A stretch of DNA of 44,063 nt from an uncultured Blautia sp. (GTDB lineage Bacteria > Bacillota > Clostridia > Lachnospirales > Lachnospiraceae): positions 1 through 44,063 of the forward strand of contig NZ_CAKROJ010000013.1 of NCBI RefSeq assembly GCF_934372025.1, in the 5' to 3' direction. This document shows positions 34,204-43,281 of the stretch, in pieces. Both the position numbers and the translations under genes were made by a program. Numbering within the stretch: position 1 is the stretch's first letter; each line of letters starts with the position of its first letter. The notes beneath the pieces are model-generated. The model saw only the letters and a program-made list of their open reading frames with translations, was not told where the DNA came from and did not search any database.

Positions 34204-34806
34204 CAGATTGTCTTCTTCCGGCACTTCTTCATTATGATAAGAGCCAGTCATGGCAGCTGCCTGTGCGGTCTGAGGAGCAAGTTCCTGACGGTTGTGGTTA
34301 ACAACTTCAAGACAGCTCTGAAGAGAATCAATGAATCCCTTGTATTTTCCGCCGGCATCTTCCAGGGTCTGGTTCAATACAGAACCAATATTAGCCATCA
34401 TATCATCTGTATAGGTGATTGCACTTAAACGAATGCTGTTTGCATCCTGTGTAGCGGAATCAAGAATTTCCTGTGCCTGTTTGTTTGCTGCGTTGATCGT
34501 ATCGTTAGCCTGAGCGTATGCTTTCTGCATGATCTCATGCTGAGTAACAAGCTCCTGTGCTTTGGTCTGAGCATCTGCGATAATAGCATCTGCTTTGGAC
34601 TGAGCATCTTCGAGGATCGCATCTTTGTTGCTGATGATCTTCTGATAACGTTTGATCTCGTCCGGTGTTTTGAGACGAAGTTCTCTTAAAAGTTCTTCGA
34701 TTTCTTCTTTGTTTACAATAATCTTTGTTGCGGATAATGGCTGAAATTTACAGCTGTCTATAAACTCATCAATTTCGTCAATAATCTGTTCGATTCTACT
34801 GCTCAT
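34180..34806 (-). CDS. Coiled-coil (DivIVA / ATPase-stalk-like) protein
   Basis: The 208-residue protein is mostly helical: an N-terminal part (SSRIEQIIDEIDEFIDSC), then a long coiled coil (about 60-140) with heptads rich in Ala and Gln (ILEDAQSKADAIIADAQTKAQ, NAANKQAQEILDSATQDA). No catalytic motif is seen. It resembles ATP-synthase-stalk-like or DivIVA-related proteins that sit upstream of coaD in Clostridia. It lies 12 bases after coaD, so it is probably in the mgsA-rsmD-coaD operon. The acidic C terminus overlaps the ylbJ end. Confidence 0.75.
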   Translation of the reverse strand: MSSRIEQIIDEIDEFIDSCKFQPLSATKIIVNKEEIEELLRELRLKTPDEIKRYQKIISNKDAILEDAQSKADAIIADAQTKAQELVTQHEIMQKAYAQANDTINAANKQAQEILDSATQDANSIRLSAITYTDDMMANIGSVLNQTLEDAGGKYKGFIDSLQSCLEVVNHNRQELAPQTAQAAAMTGSYHNEEVPEEDNLLDDLGEE

Positions 34807-34818
34807 AGTAAATTCTCC

Positions 34819-35310
34819 TTATTTATTTCTTTCTTCCTGCATTTTATCATATAATGTCTGTATGATCTCCGGCGGTGCAAAACTTGTCAGATCACCACCG
34901 AAACGGGCAACTTCTTTCATAATAGTGGAGCTGACGTATGCGTACTCCAACGTAGTGGTAAGAAATACCGTATCAACGTCAGGTGCCAGAACCCGGTTGG
35001 TCTGCGCCATCTGAAGCTCATACTCAAAATCTGTAACGGCACGTAAACCACGTACGATTACCTGCGCATGATTTTCCCGGGCAAAATTAACAGAAAGTCC
35101 ATCAAATGGTCTGATCACCACATTAGGAATGTCCTTTGTTGCCTTTTCCAATATATTAACACGTTCTTCCACAGAAAACAACGGACTTTTTGCAGAATTC
35201 TGCAAAACACCGACTACAACTCTGTCAAAGGAAACGCTGGCACGCCGGATGACATCCAGATGACCATAGGTTGCCGGATCAAAACTGCCCGGATATACTG
35301 CTGTTACCAT
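34819..35310 (-). CDS. coaD: Pantetheine-phosphate adenylyltransferase
   Basis: The 163-residue protein catalyses the fourth step of coenzyme A synthesis: TAVYPGSFDPATYGHLDVIRRA (with the nucleotidyl-transferase TxGH motif), VRGLRAVTDFEYELQMAQTNR, and EYAYVSSTIMKEVARFGGD (the ISSTxxRE equivalent). The family N terminus fits the ATG at 35310; a GTG at 35322 would overlap the rsmD stop and give four extra residues. It follows rsmD directly. Confidence 0.95.
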   Translation of the reverse strand: MVTAVYPGSFDPATYGHLDVIRRASVSFDRVVVGVLQNSAKSPLFSVEERVNILEKATKDIPNVVIRPFDGLSVNFARENHAQVIVRGLRAVTDFEYELQMAQTNRVLAPDVDTVFLTTTLEYAYVSSTIMKEVARFGGDLTSFAPPEIIQTLYDKMQEERNK

Positions 35311-35318
35311 AGGGGGTC

Positions 35319-35873
35319 TCACTTTCTTTTATGTAAAAATATATGTTTGTTTGTCTTGTATTCTTTGGAACGTGACAGTTCATATCCCAGTTCTTCCACA
35401 TAAGAAAAATCTGTATGGAGATCAGCTTCTGTGACAATCAGTGTGTTTTCATCTGCCAGAGAACTGTCTTTCAGGTATTCAAGGACCTGCTGCTCCAGAT
35501 CTTTATTATATGGTGGATCCATAAAAATACAATCAAAAGCGTCCTCGCCTTCAAGAGAACGAAGAGCCTGTAAAACATCCATGTTCAGCAGTTTACCATG
35601 TTCAGCAAGTTTTGTAAATGCAAGATTATCCCTGATGCATGCACAGGCTTTGGGATTTTTCTCTACAAATACAGCATATTCCGCACCTCTGCTTAAAGCT
35701 TCAATTCCAATGCCACCGCTGCCGCTGAACAGATCAAGAAAGCGGCAATCCGGTATTTCAGGCTGCAGAATATTAAAAAGTGTTTCTTTTATACGGTCCG
35801 TAGTAGGACGGGTTTCCATGCCAGGTACAGTCTTAAGTGAAAGACGTCTGGCTTTTCCTGCTATTACTCTCAT
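35319..35873 (-). CDS. rsmD: 16S rRNA (guanine-966 N2) methyltransferase
   Basis: The 184-residue protein carries MRVIAGKARRLSLKTVPGMETRPTTDRIKETLFNIL, typical of RsmD, then the SAM-binding FLDLFSGSGGIGIEALSRGA and the catalytic MDPPYN (D-P-P-Y) near residue 125. It methylates G966 of 16S rRNA. The ATG at 35873 overlaps the mgsA stop as ATGA, which supports this start over the one 18 bases upstream. The next gene, coaD, is a usual neighbour. Confidence 0.94.
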   Translation of the reverse strand: MRVIAGKARRLSLKTVPGMETRPTTDRIKETLFNILQPEIPDCRFLDLFSGSGGIGIEALSRGAEYAVFVEKNPKACACIRDNLAFTKLAEHGKLLNMDVLQALRSLEGEDAFDCIFMDPPYNKDLEQQVLEYLKDSSLADENTLIVTEADLHTDFSYVEELGYELSRSKEYKTNKHIFLHKRK

Positions 35874-36265
35874 TTCAGATTTAATCTCCAATCCAGGTCG
35901 CCGCGTGCCAGTCCGAGAATCAGAAGCTCAGCTGTTGCGATATTTGTGGCAACCGGTATATTATACTGGTCACAGCGCATGACAATGGCTGAAATATCCG
36001 GCTCTTTCGGGTCAATCATAACCGGATTATAAAAGAGGATAACCATATCGAGATCCTGACGTTCCACCATTTCCATGAACTGTTTGTCACCACCGATACT
36101 TCCTGCGAGGAATTTGTGAACATGAAGATTTGTAACTTCTTCTATTCTTCGTCCAGTAGTTCCTGTGGCATAGACTTCATGTTTGGCGAGGATATTCTTG
36201 TAGGCGATACAGAAATCTTCTATAAGTACTTTTTTACTGTTGTGTGCAATGATTCCTAAATTCAT
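35870..36265 (-). CDS. mgsA: Methylglyoxal synthase
   Basis: The 131-residue protein turns dihydroxyacetone phosphate into methylglyoxal. Motifs: NLGIIAHNSKKVLIEDFC, ATGTTGRRIEE, the phosphate-binding GSIGGDKQFMEMV, and VILFYNPVMIDPKEPDISAIVMRCDQYNIPVATNIATAE. It is the first gene of the mgsA-rsmD-coaD group and has a good promoter upstream. The coupling with rsmD by a four-base overlap is clear in the sequence. Confidence 0.95.
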   Translation of the reverse strand: MNLGIIAHNSKKVLIEDFCIAYKNILAKHEVYATGTTGRRIEEVTNLHVHKFLAGSIGGDKQFMEMVERQDLDMVILFYNPVMIDPKEPDISAIVMRCDQYNIPVATNIATAELLILGLARGDLDWRLNLK

Positions 36266-36332
36266 CGTTCATCTCTCCGTTTCACCAATACATTACTGGG
36301 TTTTATTAGTTATAGTATAGCTATGTTCTTAC

Positions 36333-36361
36333 ATTATAACAACTCAACAAAAAGTTGGCAA
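36333..36361 (-). promoter_or_regulatory. Sigma-A promoter of mgsA-rsmD-coaD
   Basis: On the minus strand TTGCCA (36356-36361) and TATAAT (36333-36338) are separated by 17 bases, 68 bases upstream of mgsA. The 283-base gap between mgsA and the SASP gene otherwise holds only the SASP terminator. Confidence 0.78.
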
Positions 36362-36457
36362 TTAATTATTGTAAACTTATACAAAATTCATAGAATTTTA
36401 ATAATATATACAAGATTACTATAATTATTGGGAAAAGTAAACCATTGTATGCAGAAA

Positions 36458-36507
36458 AAAACAGTGCTGTTTTATATCTGCGTACAGTTATAAAGCAACA
36501 CTGTTTT
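36458..36507 (-). terminator. Terminator of the SASP gene
   Basis: On the minus strand AAAACAGTGTTG pairs with CAGCACTGTTTT across 26 bases and is followed by more T. It lies about 42 bases after the SASP stop. Confidence 0.65.
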
Positions 36508-36548
36508 GATCATTACCAGGTCAGATACCGGTCAGTTTTGCAGAGATA

Positions 36549-36776
36549 TTAATACTGTTCGCTGCGAGAATTTCCGGACATCTGTCTTTCCTGCTGTTCG
36601 ATCATTTTTTTGACCATATATCCACCGACACTTCCGTTCTGTTTGGAAGTCAGGTTTCCGTTATAGCCATCAGTAAGCGGAACGCCCAGCTCATTTGCAA
36701 CTTCGAATTTAAAACGATCCAGGGCTCCTTTTGCTTCAGGTACGACTGCTTTGTTTGAAGAACTATTATTTGTCAT
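36549..36776 (-). CDS. Alpha/beta-type small acid-soluble spore protein
   Basis: The 75-residue protein coats spore DNA and protects it from UV damage. The two family strings are clear: LDRFKFEVANELGVPLTDGYNGNLTSKQNGSVGGYMVKKMIEQQE. The GPR protease site lies in FKFEVANELG, where the usual Glu and Ala positions are kept. It is a single-gene unit with its own terminator, and AAGGAGGAAATT precedes the start. A forespore (sigma G) promoter is expected, but no convincing match was found upstream. Confidence 0.94.
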   Translation of the reverse strand: MTNNSSSNKAVVPEAKGALDRFKFEVANELGVPLTDGYNGNLTSKQNGSVGGYMVKKMIEQQERQMSGNSRSEQY

Positions 36777-36902
36777 GATAAATTTCCTCCTTGGTTTTCG
36801 TTTAATTTGGATGTTACAGTGCTAGTATATGAATTAACAGAAAAAATACACTGGAACATTCTGCACGAATTGGAAGAAACTAAATTATTTTAAAAATCAG
36901 TT

Positions 36903-38306
36903 TCAGGCGTCTTTTCCGTCACCGGTTGTGAAATATTCTTTTACGAGTTTAACAACAACACCTGAAAGAAGGAATACGGCAATAAGGTTTGGAATTGCCA
37001 TTAATCCGTTAAAAGTTTCGGCAATATTCCATAAGAGTCCGAGATCTACGGTTGCTCCGAGGATTGCTACCAGAGAGTATATGACCATAAATGGTCTGAC
37101 TGTTCTGGAGGTGCCGAACAGAAATTCGCAACATCTTGCACCGTAGAGTCCCCATCCGATGATCGTTGAAAATGCAAAGCAGCACATTGCAACAGCTGTA
37201 AAGACAGAAACCCAGTTGCCATAGGTAGAGGTGAAACCCAGAATGGTGAGTTCTGCGCCTGCTGCCTCGCCATAGGAAACAGGAACACCGCTGCAGAGAA
37301 TTACGAGTGCGGTAAGGGTACATATGACAATTGTATCAGCAAACACCTCAAAGATGCCGAAAAATCCCTGTTTGACAGGTTTGCGGGTATCTGCACATGC
37401 GTGTGCGATTGAACCGGTACCAAGACCGGCTTCATTAGAAAAGATACCGCGGGAGACACCTTTTTTCATGCTCATAAAGAAGCTTCCTACAGCACCGCCG
37501 GTAACGGAGGCAGGAGTAAAGGCTCCTTTGATAATTGAGGAAAATACATATGGAATGCGGTTAAAGTTAAGTAAAACAACACCAAGGGCAAGAATAATAT
37601 AAAAAACTGCCATGAATGGAACAAGTTTTTCTGTGACATGACCGATTCTTTTGATTCCGCCAAGGAGTACCAGGGCAACAAGTATGGCAATGACAATTCC
37701 CATGATCAGGTTTGCAGTGGGGACACCATCGGAAGAAATCAGATGATAATTGATCAGCGCAGAATCTACAGCTGCAGTGATGGTATTAACCTGAGTGGCA
37801 TTTCCGGTTCCGAAAACAGTAAGCACACCAAAGGCAGAAAAAAGATAAGCCAGCCAGTGCCAGTGTTTTTTCAGACCGTTTTTGATGTAATACATAGGTC
37901 CGCCGACAAGCTCGCCCCTTTCGTTTGTTTCACGAAAATGTACAGCGAGGGTTACTTCGGAAAATTTGGTACACATGCCAAGAAGGGCAGAAACCCACAT
38001 CCAGAATACAGCGCCAGGTCCGCCAATCGCAATGGCACCGGCAACACCGGCAATATTTCCGGTACCGACTGTGGCTGCGAGAGCTGTACAGACGGCCTGA
38101 AAAGGAGTCATACTTCCGTCAGAAGCTTCACGCTTTCTGAGCATACGGCCAAGTGTGGTTTTCATTGCATACGGGAATTTTCGGATCTGAAGAAATCCTG
38201 TTCGAATACTGAGATAAAGTCCAACACCGATAATACAGATCATTGCCGGGACGCCCCAGATAAAATTATTAACGGCAGTGTTGATTGATTCAATAACAGA
38301 CAGCAT
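36903..38306 (-). CDS. Alanine/sodium (AGCS family) symporter
   Basis: The 467-residue protein has about eleven membrane segments and typical AGCS strings: LSIRTGFLQIRKFPYAMK near residue 30, ALAATVGTGNIAGVAGAIAIGGPGA near 70-95, GGPMYYIKNGLKKHW, GVSRGIFSNEAGLGTGSIAHA near 285-305 and FAFSTIIGWGLYGARCCEFLFG. These transporters take up alanine or glycine with sodium. The gene stands alone between the SASP gene and the Lys/Ala-rich gene. Confidence 0.93.
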   Translation of the reverse strand: MLSVIESINTAVNNFIWGVPAMICIIGVGLYLSIRTGFLQIRKFPYAMKTTLGRMLRKREASDGSMTPFQAVCTALAATVGTGNIAGVAGAIAIGGPGAVFWMWVSALLGMCTKFSEVTLAVHFRETNERGELVGGPMYYIKNGLKKHWHWLAYLFSAFGVLTVFGTGNATQVNTITAAVDSALINYHLISSDGVPTANLIMGIVIAILVALVLLGGIKRIGHVTEKLVPFMAVFYIILALGVVLLNFNRIPYVFSSIIKGAFTPASVTGGAVGSFFMSMKKGVSRGIFSNEAGLGTGSIAHACADTRKPVKQGFFGIFEVFADTIVICTLTALVILCSGVPVSYGEAAGAELTILGFTSTYGNWVSVFTAVAMCCFAFSTIIGWGLYGARCCEFLFGTSRTVRPFMVIYSLVAILGATVDLGLLWNIAETFNGLMAIPNLIAVFLLSGVVVKLVKEYFTTGDGKDA

Positions 38307-38446
38307 TTATTTTGTTCCTCTCTTTCTATTTGACTGCATAGCAAGAACAAGTGTCGTGCCAAAGCAGACATTACTTTTCTATGATAACACGAAACTGCGG
38401 AAAAGTACAGAAAATGATAAGAACAATCTTATAAAATGACAGAAAA

Positions 38447-38478
38447 AAATCAGATGAACATCAAAGATCATCTGATTT
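38447..38478 (-). terminator. Terminator of the Lys/Ala-rich protein gene
   Basis: AAATCAGATGA and its exact complement are separated by ten bases, and the minus strand continues with seven T. It lies 22 bases after the stop of the gene at 38500. Confidence 0.85.
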
Positions 38479-38499
38479 TGAATGCTGACAGAGATTTTA

Positions 38500-38901
38500 T
38501 TACAATTCAATAAAACCTGTAATCTCACCATTGATAACATAGTGAGCACCGTTGTCTTCTGGCTTAATGTACACTTTCAGATCGGTAAGTTCGGACTCTT
38601 TTTTGCCCATTTCTTCTGTCCAGATTTTCTTGACGGATTCAATGATGTCTTTTTCGAAAACTTCTTTACCAAGCCACTGTACATATACTTCTGTATTTAA
38701 AGAAACAGCCTTTTTAGCAGCTGTTTTTCTGACAGCAGGTTTTTTTGCAGCAGGTTTCTTTGCGGCAGGTTTTTTAGCAGCTGCAGGCTTTTCGGTTGCC
38801 TTTTTTGCAACTGTCTTTTTTGCAGGAGCCTCTTTTTCGATAGCCGGTTTTGCAGTAGATGTCTTGAGTTCTGCTTCTTTTGTGGTTGTTCTTGTAGCCA
38901 T
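38500..38901 (-). CDS. Lys/Ala/Pro-rich protein with DUF6465-like C terminus
   Basis: The 133-residue protein has a basic low-complexity N-terminal half made of AAKKPAAKKPAAKKP-type repeats, similar to histone H1-like tails, and a small acidic C-terminal domain (LNTEVYVQWLGKEVFEKDIIES, then LTDLKVYIKPEDNGAHYVING) that fits the DUF6465 type. It may bind nucleic acid through the basic part; this is inference. The start at 38901 has AAGGAGG seven bases upstream. It lies 80 bases after recG and ends in a clear terminator. Confidence 0.8.
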   Translation of the reverse strand: MATRTTTKEAELKTSTAKPAIEKEAPAKKTVAKKATEKPAAAKKPAAKKPAAKKPAVRKTAAKKAVSLNTEVYVQWLGKEVFEKDIIESVKKIWTEEMGKKESELTDLKVYIKPEDNGAHYVINGEITGFIEL

Positions 38902-38981
38902 AATAGCCTCCTTACAAGATGAATATAATTGATACGCTACCAGAATACTACTTTTCAGGAGGATTTGCAATGCTTTTTCTG

Positions 38982-41033
38982 TTAAAGCCCCGGTGTACTG
39001 CCTGCATTTTGCTGCTTTTTCTGCAGATACTGACGAAGAGCACGATGCTGTTCAAGCGACAGATCCGGATCAAGAACAAGTATTTCGGCAGCAGCTTCAC
39101 TGGCAGATTTCAGTATGGCAGAATCGTTGTATATGTCTCCGATTCGAAATTCCATATCGCCACTTTGACGAATACCAAAAAGATCTCCGGGACCACGTAA
39201 CTTGAGATCCTCGCTGGCAATATAGAATCCATCATTGGATTTGTTGAGTATTTCAAGTCGTTTGGATGTCGTTTCCTCATTAGAACCCTGAATAAAAATG
39301 CAATAAGACTGATACTCTCCTCTTCCGACACGTCCACGCAGCTGATGGAGCTGGGCAAGACCGAAGCGTTCGGCATTTTCAACCATCATAACGGTGGCAT
39401 TCGGAACATTGACTCCGACTTCTACAACGGTGGTAGAGACAAGAATCTGGATTTCATTTGCAGCAAATTTTTCCATGATCTCGTTTTTTTCTTTTGGTTT
39501 CATTTTACCGTGCAGAAAAGAAATGGCTATATCTGATGGAAATACCTCTTTTAATTTCCTGGTATAATCCAGTACATTCTCTGCGTCCAGGCCTTCGCTT
39601 TCTTCTACCATAGGGCAGATGATATAGGCCTGTCTGCCCTCCTGTACCTGTCGTTGGATGAAGGAATATGCCTTTGGCCGGTAGGAAGTACTGACTACGC
39701 AGTTTTTGATCGGAAGACGCTTTGCCGGAAGTTCATCGATGACGGATATGTCAAGGTCACCGTAAAGAATGATGGCCAGTGTACGTGGAATCGGTGTGGC
39801 ACTCATGACAAGAATATTGGGCGGATTTCCACGAGTTGCAAGTGCCTCTCGCTGTCTGACGCCAAAACGATGCTGTTCATCGGTAACAACAAGCGCAAGG
39901 CTGTGATACTCCACCTTTTCCTGGATCAGTGCATGGGTACCGATAATGATCTGGGCTTCTCCTGAGGAGATTAGCTGATAAAGCTCTCTTTTTTCTCTGG
40001 CTGTATTGGAGCCGGTAAGCAAAACTGTATGGAAATTCAGTCCCTGTGCTTCCTGTAATTTAAGAAAATCCTCGTAATGCTGTCTGGCAAGAACCTCTGT
40101 CGGTGCCATCAGAGCTGCCTGATAACCATTTTCACAGGCAAGAATCATTGAAAGAAAGGCGATGATCGTTTTGCCGCTTCCTACATCTCCCTGGATCAGA
40201 CGTGACATTAATGCCTGACCAGACATGTCGCGCTCAATTTCGTGCCAGGTGTTTAGCTGGGCACCGGTCAGAGAATAAGGAAGGTTTTCTATGATCTGTT
40301 CTGTGGTCCATGTTTTGTGGATTGGAAAACAATTGGGCGTTTTCTCACTCCTGTTTTTCAGCATCTGAACTGAAAGAATAAACATGAGAAATTCATCAAA
40401 AACAAGACGCTTGCGGGACAGAAGCAACTCGTCCATATTCTGAGGAAAATGAATGGTACGCAGGGCATAGTTGATATCTGCAAGATGATATTTTTCACGG
40501 ATCTCTTCAGGGAGAAATTCGCTGCACATAGGGAGGTCTTTCAGAAGCTGATGGATCATCTTGGTGACAGTTTTGTTGGATAAGCCGCCGGTCAGTCCGT
40601 AAACGGGCTGCAGGCTGTGCAGAATCTCTTCGTATGCAGCAGGAGTAAAAACTTCAGGATGTTCCAGTTCCAGCCTGGACTGTCTGCGGACAACACGTCC
40701 CCGAAAAATAAACTGGCTTCCTTTTTTCAGGACAGTTCGGAGGTACGGCATATTAAACCATACAGCAGAAAGCTTCCCTGAAGAATCACACACGGTTGCA
40801 GTAATGATCTGCCTGCCTTTTGCAGAAGTAACATAAACGCCGGAACATACCGCAGCAGAGACGGCTTTCACCGTCCCCTCTTCCAGATCTGCGATAGATA
40901 CCGGCGCTTCAAATGCGTCATAATTTCTGGGATAATAGTGCAGGAGATCATCAGTATCATAAATTCCAAGCTTGAAAAAAAGCTTTTCTGTTTTCTCTCC
41001 TACCCCTTTCAGGGTTTGTAAACTGTTTCCCAT
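38982..41033 (-). CDS. recG: ATP-dependent DNA helicase RecG
   Basis: The 683-residue protein remodels stalled replication forks and branched DNA. It has the N-terminal wedge (OB) domain, then helicase motifs: LTGAQLNTWHEIERDMSG (Q/RecG box), IQGDVGSGKTIIAFLSM (Walker A), VVTDEQHRFGVRQREAL (the DEQH form of the DEAD box typical of RecG), MSATPIPRTLA, and GRVGRGEYQSYC. Length is normal for the family. The start codon shares one base with the fakA-like stop, so the two are translationally coupled. Confidence 0.96.
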   Translation of the reverse strand: MGNSLQTLKGVGEKTEKLFFKLGIYDTDDLLHYYPRNYDAFEAPVSIADLEEGTVKAVSAAVCSGVYVTSAKGRQIITATVCDSSGKLSAVWFNMPYLRTVLKKGSQFIFRGRVVRRQSRLELEHPEVFTPAAYEEILHSLQPVYGLTGGLSNKTVTKMIHQLLKDLPMCSEFLPEEIREKYHLADINYALRTIHFPQNMDELLLSRKRLVFDEFLMFILSVQMLKNRSEKTPNCFPIHKTWTTEQIIENLPYSLTGAQLNTWHEIERDMSGQALMSRLIQGDVGSGKTIIAFLSMILACENGYQAALMAPTEVLARQHYEDFLKLQEAQGLNFHTVLLTGSNTAREKRELYQLISSGEAQIIIGTHALIQEKVEYHSLALVVTDEQHRFGVRQREALATRGNPPNILVMSATPIPRTLAIILYGDLDISVIDELPAKRLPIKNCVVSTSYRPKAYSFIQRQVQEGRQAYIICPMVEESEGLDAENVLDYTRKLKEVFPSDIAISFLHGKMKPKEKNEIMEKFAANEIQILVSTTVVEVGVNVPNATVMMVENAERFGLAQLHQLRGRVGRGEYQSYCIFIQGSNEETTSKRLEILNKSNDGFYIASEDLKLRGPGDLFGIRQSGDMEFRIGDIYNDSAILKSASEAAAEILVLDPDLSLEQHRALRQYLQKKQQNAGSTPGL

Positions 41034-42700
41034 TATTCTACGGATATAATATAGTAATAAATCGGCTGACCACCGTTGTTGACTTCAACTTCACAGTCCG
41101 GATATTTCTCTTCCAGTGTGGCTGCGAGAGCTTCAGCTTTTTCTTCGCTGGCATCAGCGCCATAATAAATACTGATCACTTCTGCATCATCAGTCATCAT
41201 GGCATCTACAGTGGTAACAGCAACATTTTCTTTGCCTTTTCCTACAGCAAGAATACCTTTGTCGCCGATTCCCATGATATCACCCTCGTGGATTTCCTTA
41301 TCCTCGATACGGGTATCGCGTACGGCATAGGTGATCTGTCCGGTGTGTACGCGGGAAATAGCGTCGGTCATTTCTTCAGTGTTTTCCTCGGCGGTCTTTT
41401 CCGGAACAAAGCTGATCAGAGCGGTTACACCCTGAGGGATTGTTTTGGTAGGAATGACGATGATCTTTTTGTCTTCTGTAAGATCACGGGCCTGATTTGC
41501 TGCCAGGATAATGTTTTTATTGTTTGGAAGAATGTAGATTGTTTTTGCATTTACTTTATCAATGGCATTCAGCATATCTTCGGTACTTGGATTCATAGTC
41601 TGACCACCTTCGATCAGATAATCCACACCGAGCTCTTTGAAGATCTCTGTGAGACCTGCACCGGCAGATACTGCGATAAATCCGGTTTCCTTAGGCGGGG
41701 TCTGCTTCTTCTCTTCCTCTTCCTGCTGTCTGGCAAGCTTTTCTGCATCTTTGATCAGTTTTTCCTGATGCTCTTCACGCATGTTGTCGATCTTCATGCG
41801 GGAAAGTGCACCGTAGGTCAGAGCACGTTCAATAGCCTGTCCAGGATGGTTGGTGTGTACATGTACTTTGACGATTTCATCATCGGCTACAAGAACAATG
41901 GAGTCACCGAGGGAAGTAAGGAATTCCTTGAAGGAATGTTCTTCTTCCAGAGGCATCGGTTTGTCCAAGAGAATGATAAATTCTGTACAGTATCCGAACT
42001 TGATATCTGCTTCTGCCTGTGGAGAAATTTTGGTTACTGATGCTCCGGCAGGTTTTTCAAAGTCAGAATAATCGACTTCCTTACCCAGGAAACCGTCGAT
42101 TGCACCGCGCAGTACTTCAAGAAGTCCCTGACCGCCGGAATCGACAACGCCTGCTTCTTTTAATACAGGAAGCATTTCCGGTGTGCGGGAAAGAGTATAT
42201 TCTGCATGGTCAAATACAGCTTTGAAAAATGGTTCAAGTTCTTCTGCTTCCGGGGCGATTTCGACAGCTTTGAGAGCTGCTTCTTTTGCCACAGTAAGGA
42301 TTGTACCCTCTTTTGGTTTCATAACAGCTTTGTAAGCTGTTTCAACAGCACGTTCCATAGCTGCCGCAATGGTAAGTGCATCCAGCTCTTTGGATTTCTT
42401 AACACCTTTGGTAAATCCACGGAGCAGCTGAGAAAGGATTACACCGGAGTTTCCGCGGGCTCCGCGAAGAGAACCGGAAGAAATAGCTTTTGCCAGTGTT
42501 TCCATATCAGGATCTGTCAGTGCGCTTACTTCAGACGCGGCTGACATGATCGTCATTGTCATATTTGTACCTGTATCTCCGTCTGGAACAGGAAATACGT
42601 TTAATTCATTAATCCATTCTTTTTTTGCTTCCAGATTTTTGGCACCGGCCAGAAACATTCTGGAAAGTATTTTGGCATCTATGGTTTTTTTGTTCACCAC
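41033..42700 (-). CDS. Fatty acid kinase FakA-like protein (DhaL plus DegV-like domains)
   Basis: The 555-residue protein has a DhaL (DAK2) ATP-binding domain (residues 8-200) with NVFPVPDGDTGTNMTMTI and GARGNSGVILSQLLRGF, and a DAK1/DegV-like C-terminal part (about 225-555) with GYCTEFIILL and VHVHTNHPGQAIERAL. This is the plan of YloV/FakA, which phosphorylates fatty acids bound to FakB proteins. Neighbours Asp23 (upstream) and recG (downstream) are the conserved YloU-YloV-RecG set. No fakB gene is in the window. Confidence 0.92.
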   Translation of the reverse strand: MVNKKTIDAKILSRMFLAGAKNLEAKKEWINELNVFPVPDGDTGTNMTMTIMSAASEVSALTDPDMETLAKAISSGSLRGARGNSGVILSQLLRGFTKGVKKSKELDALTIAAAMERAVETAYKAVMKPKEGTILTVAKEAALKAVEIAPEAEELEPFFKAVFDHAEYTLSRTPEMLPVLKEAGVVDSGGQGLLEVLRGAIDGFLGKEVDYSDFEKPAGASVTKISPQAEADIKFGYCTEFIILLDKPMPLEEEHSFKEFLTSLGDSIVLVADDEIVKVHVHTNHPGQAIERALTYGALSRMKIDNMREEHQEKLIKDAEKLARQQEEEEKKQTPPKETGFIAVSAGAGLTEIFKELGVDYLIEGGQTMNPSTEDMLNAIDKVNAKTIYILPNNKNIILAANQARDLTEDKKIIVIPTKTIPQGVTALISFVPEKTAEENTEEMTDAISRVHTGQITYAVRDTRIEDKEIHEGDIMGIGDKGILAVGKGKENVAVTTVDAMMTDDAEVISIYYGADASEEKAEALAATLEEKYPDCEVEVNNGGQPIYYYIISVE

Positions 42701-42718
42701 AAGTTCCTCCTCTGATTT

Positions 42719-43078
42719 TTAGTCAATGGCGCGTACGCCCTCCACATAGATGTTGATCTTTTCAATTTCCATACCGGTGAAATCTTCAACTTTATATTTG
42801 ACATTGCTGATAAGATTATCTGCAATTGTACTGATATTAACTCCATATGCAACGATTACATGGAAGTTCAGGCGGATTCTGTTGTCCTCTGTGATCGTGA
42901 CACTGATACCATGTTTCAGGCTGTCCCTGCGAAGAAGCTTAACCAGTCCATCTTTCATGCTGACAGCTGCCATTCCGACAATACCGAAACATTCTACAGC
43001 AACACTTCCAGCATAGGTAGCAATTACGTCTGTATCGATAACGATTTGTCCTAATCCGGAATCTATACGTCCATTCAT
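42719..43078 (-). CDS. Asp23/Gls24-family protein (YloU-like)
   Basis: The 119-residue protein matches the Asp23/Gls24 family: GQIVIDTDVIATYAGSVAVECFGIVGMAAVSMKDGLVKLL and HVIVAYGVNISTIADNLISNVKYKVEDFTGMEIEKINIYVEGV. There is no membrane anchor in the gene itself. It is the first gene of the yloU-yloV-recG set, with 18 bases to the next gene and GGAGG seven bases upstream of its start. It is probably linked with envelope homeostasis. Confidence 0.94.
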   Translation of the reverse strand: MNGRIDSGLGQIVIDTDVIATYAGSVAVECFGIVGMAAVSMKDGLVKLLRRDSLKHGISVTITEDNRIRLNFHVIVAYGVNISTIADNLISNVKYKVEDFTGMEIEKINIYVEGVRAID

Positions 43079-43109
43079 ATAGGTACCTCCAATTTTTTAG
43101 TATGCATGT

Positions 43110-43138
43110 ATTATAACCTTTTTTTTATGATAAAACAA
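43110..43138 (-). promoter_or_regulatory. Sigma-A promoter of the Asp23-FakA-recG operon
   Basis: On the minus strand TTGTTT (43133-43138) and TATAAT (43110-43115) are separated by 17 bases, with a run of eight A in the spacer. It lies 31 bases upstream of the start. Confidence 0.75.
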
Positions 43139-43154
43139 GGTTACGTTTTATCAT
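43127..43154. promoter_or_regulatory. 10-bp inverted repeat over the -35 box
   Basis: ATGATAAAAC and its exact complement GTTTTATCAT are separated by eight bases and cover the -35 box of the Asp23-FakA promoter. The position suits a repressor operator. The regulator is unknown. Confidence 0.55.
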
Positions 43155-43281
43155 GTTTCGTCTAATATTGAAAAGCCTGTAAAATCAATACTTTACGGAT
43201 TTCTGAACATTTTTATGTTTCATCTGGTTTTGTCTTTTTTCTTTCATTTGACATAAAATTTGGCACAAAATTGTATTTAAA

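Noticed and set aside
36824..36852. A sigma-G promoter before the SASP gene
   Set aside because: CATATACTA and an upstream GTATT are only partial matches, and the spacing is wrong for sigma G.
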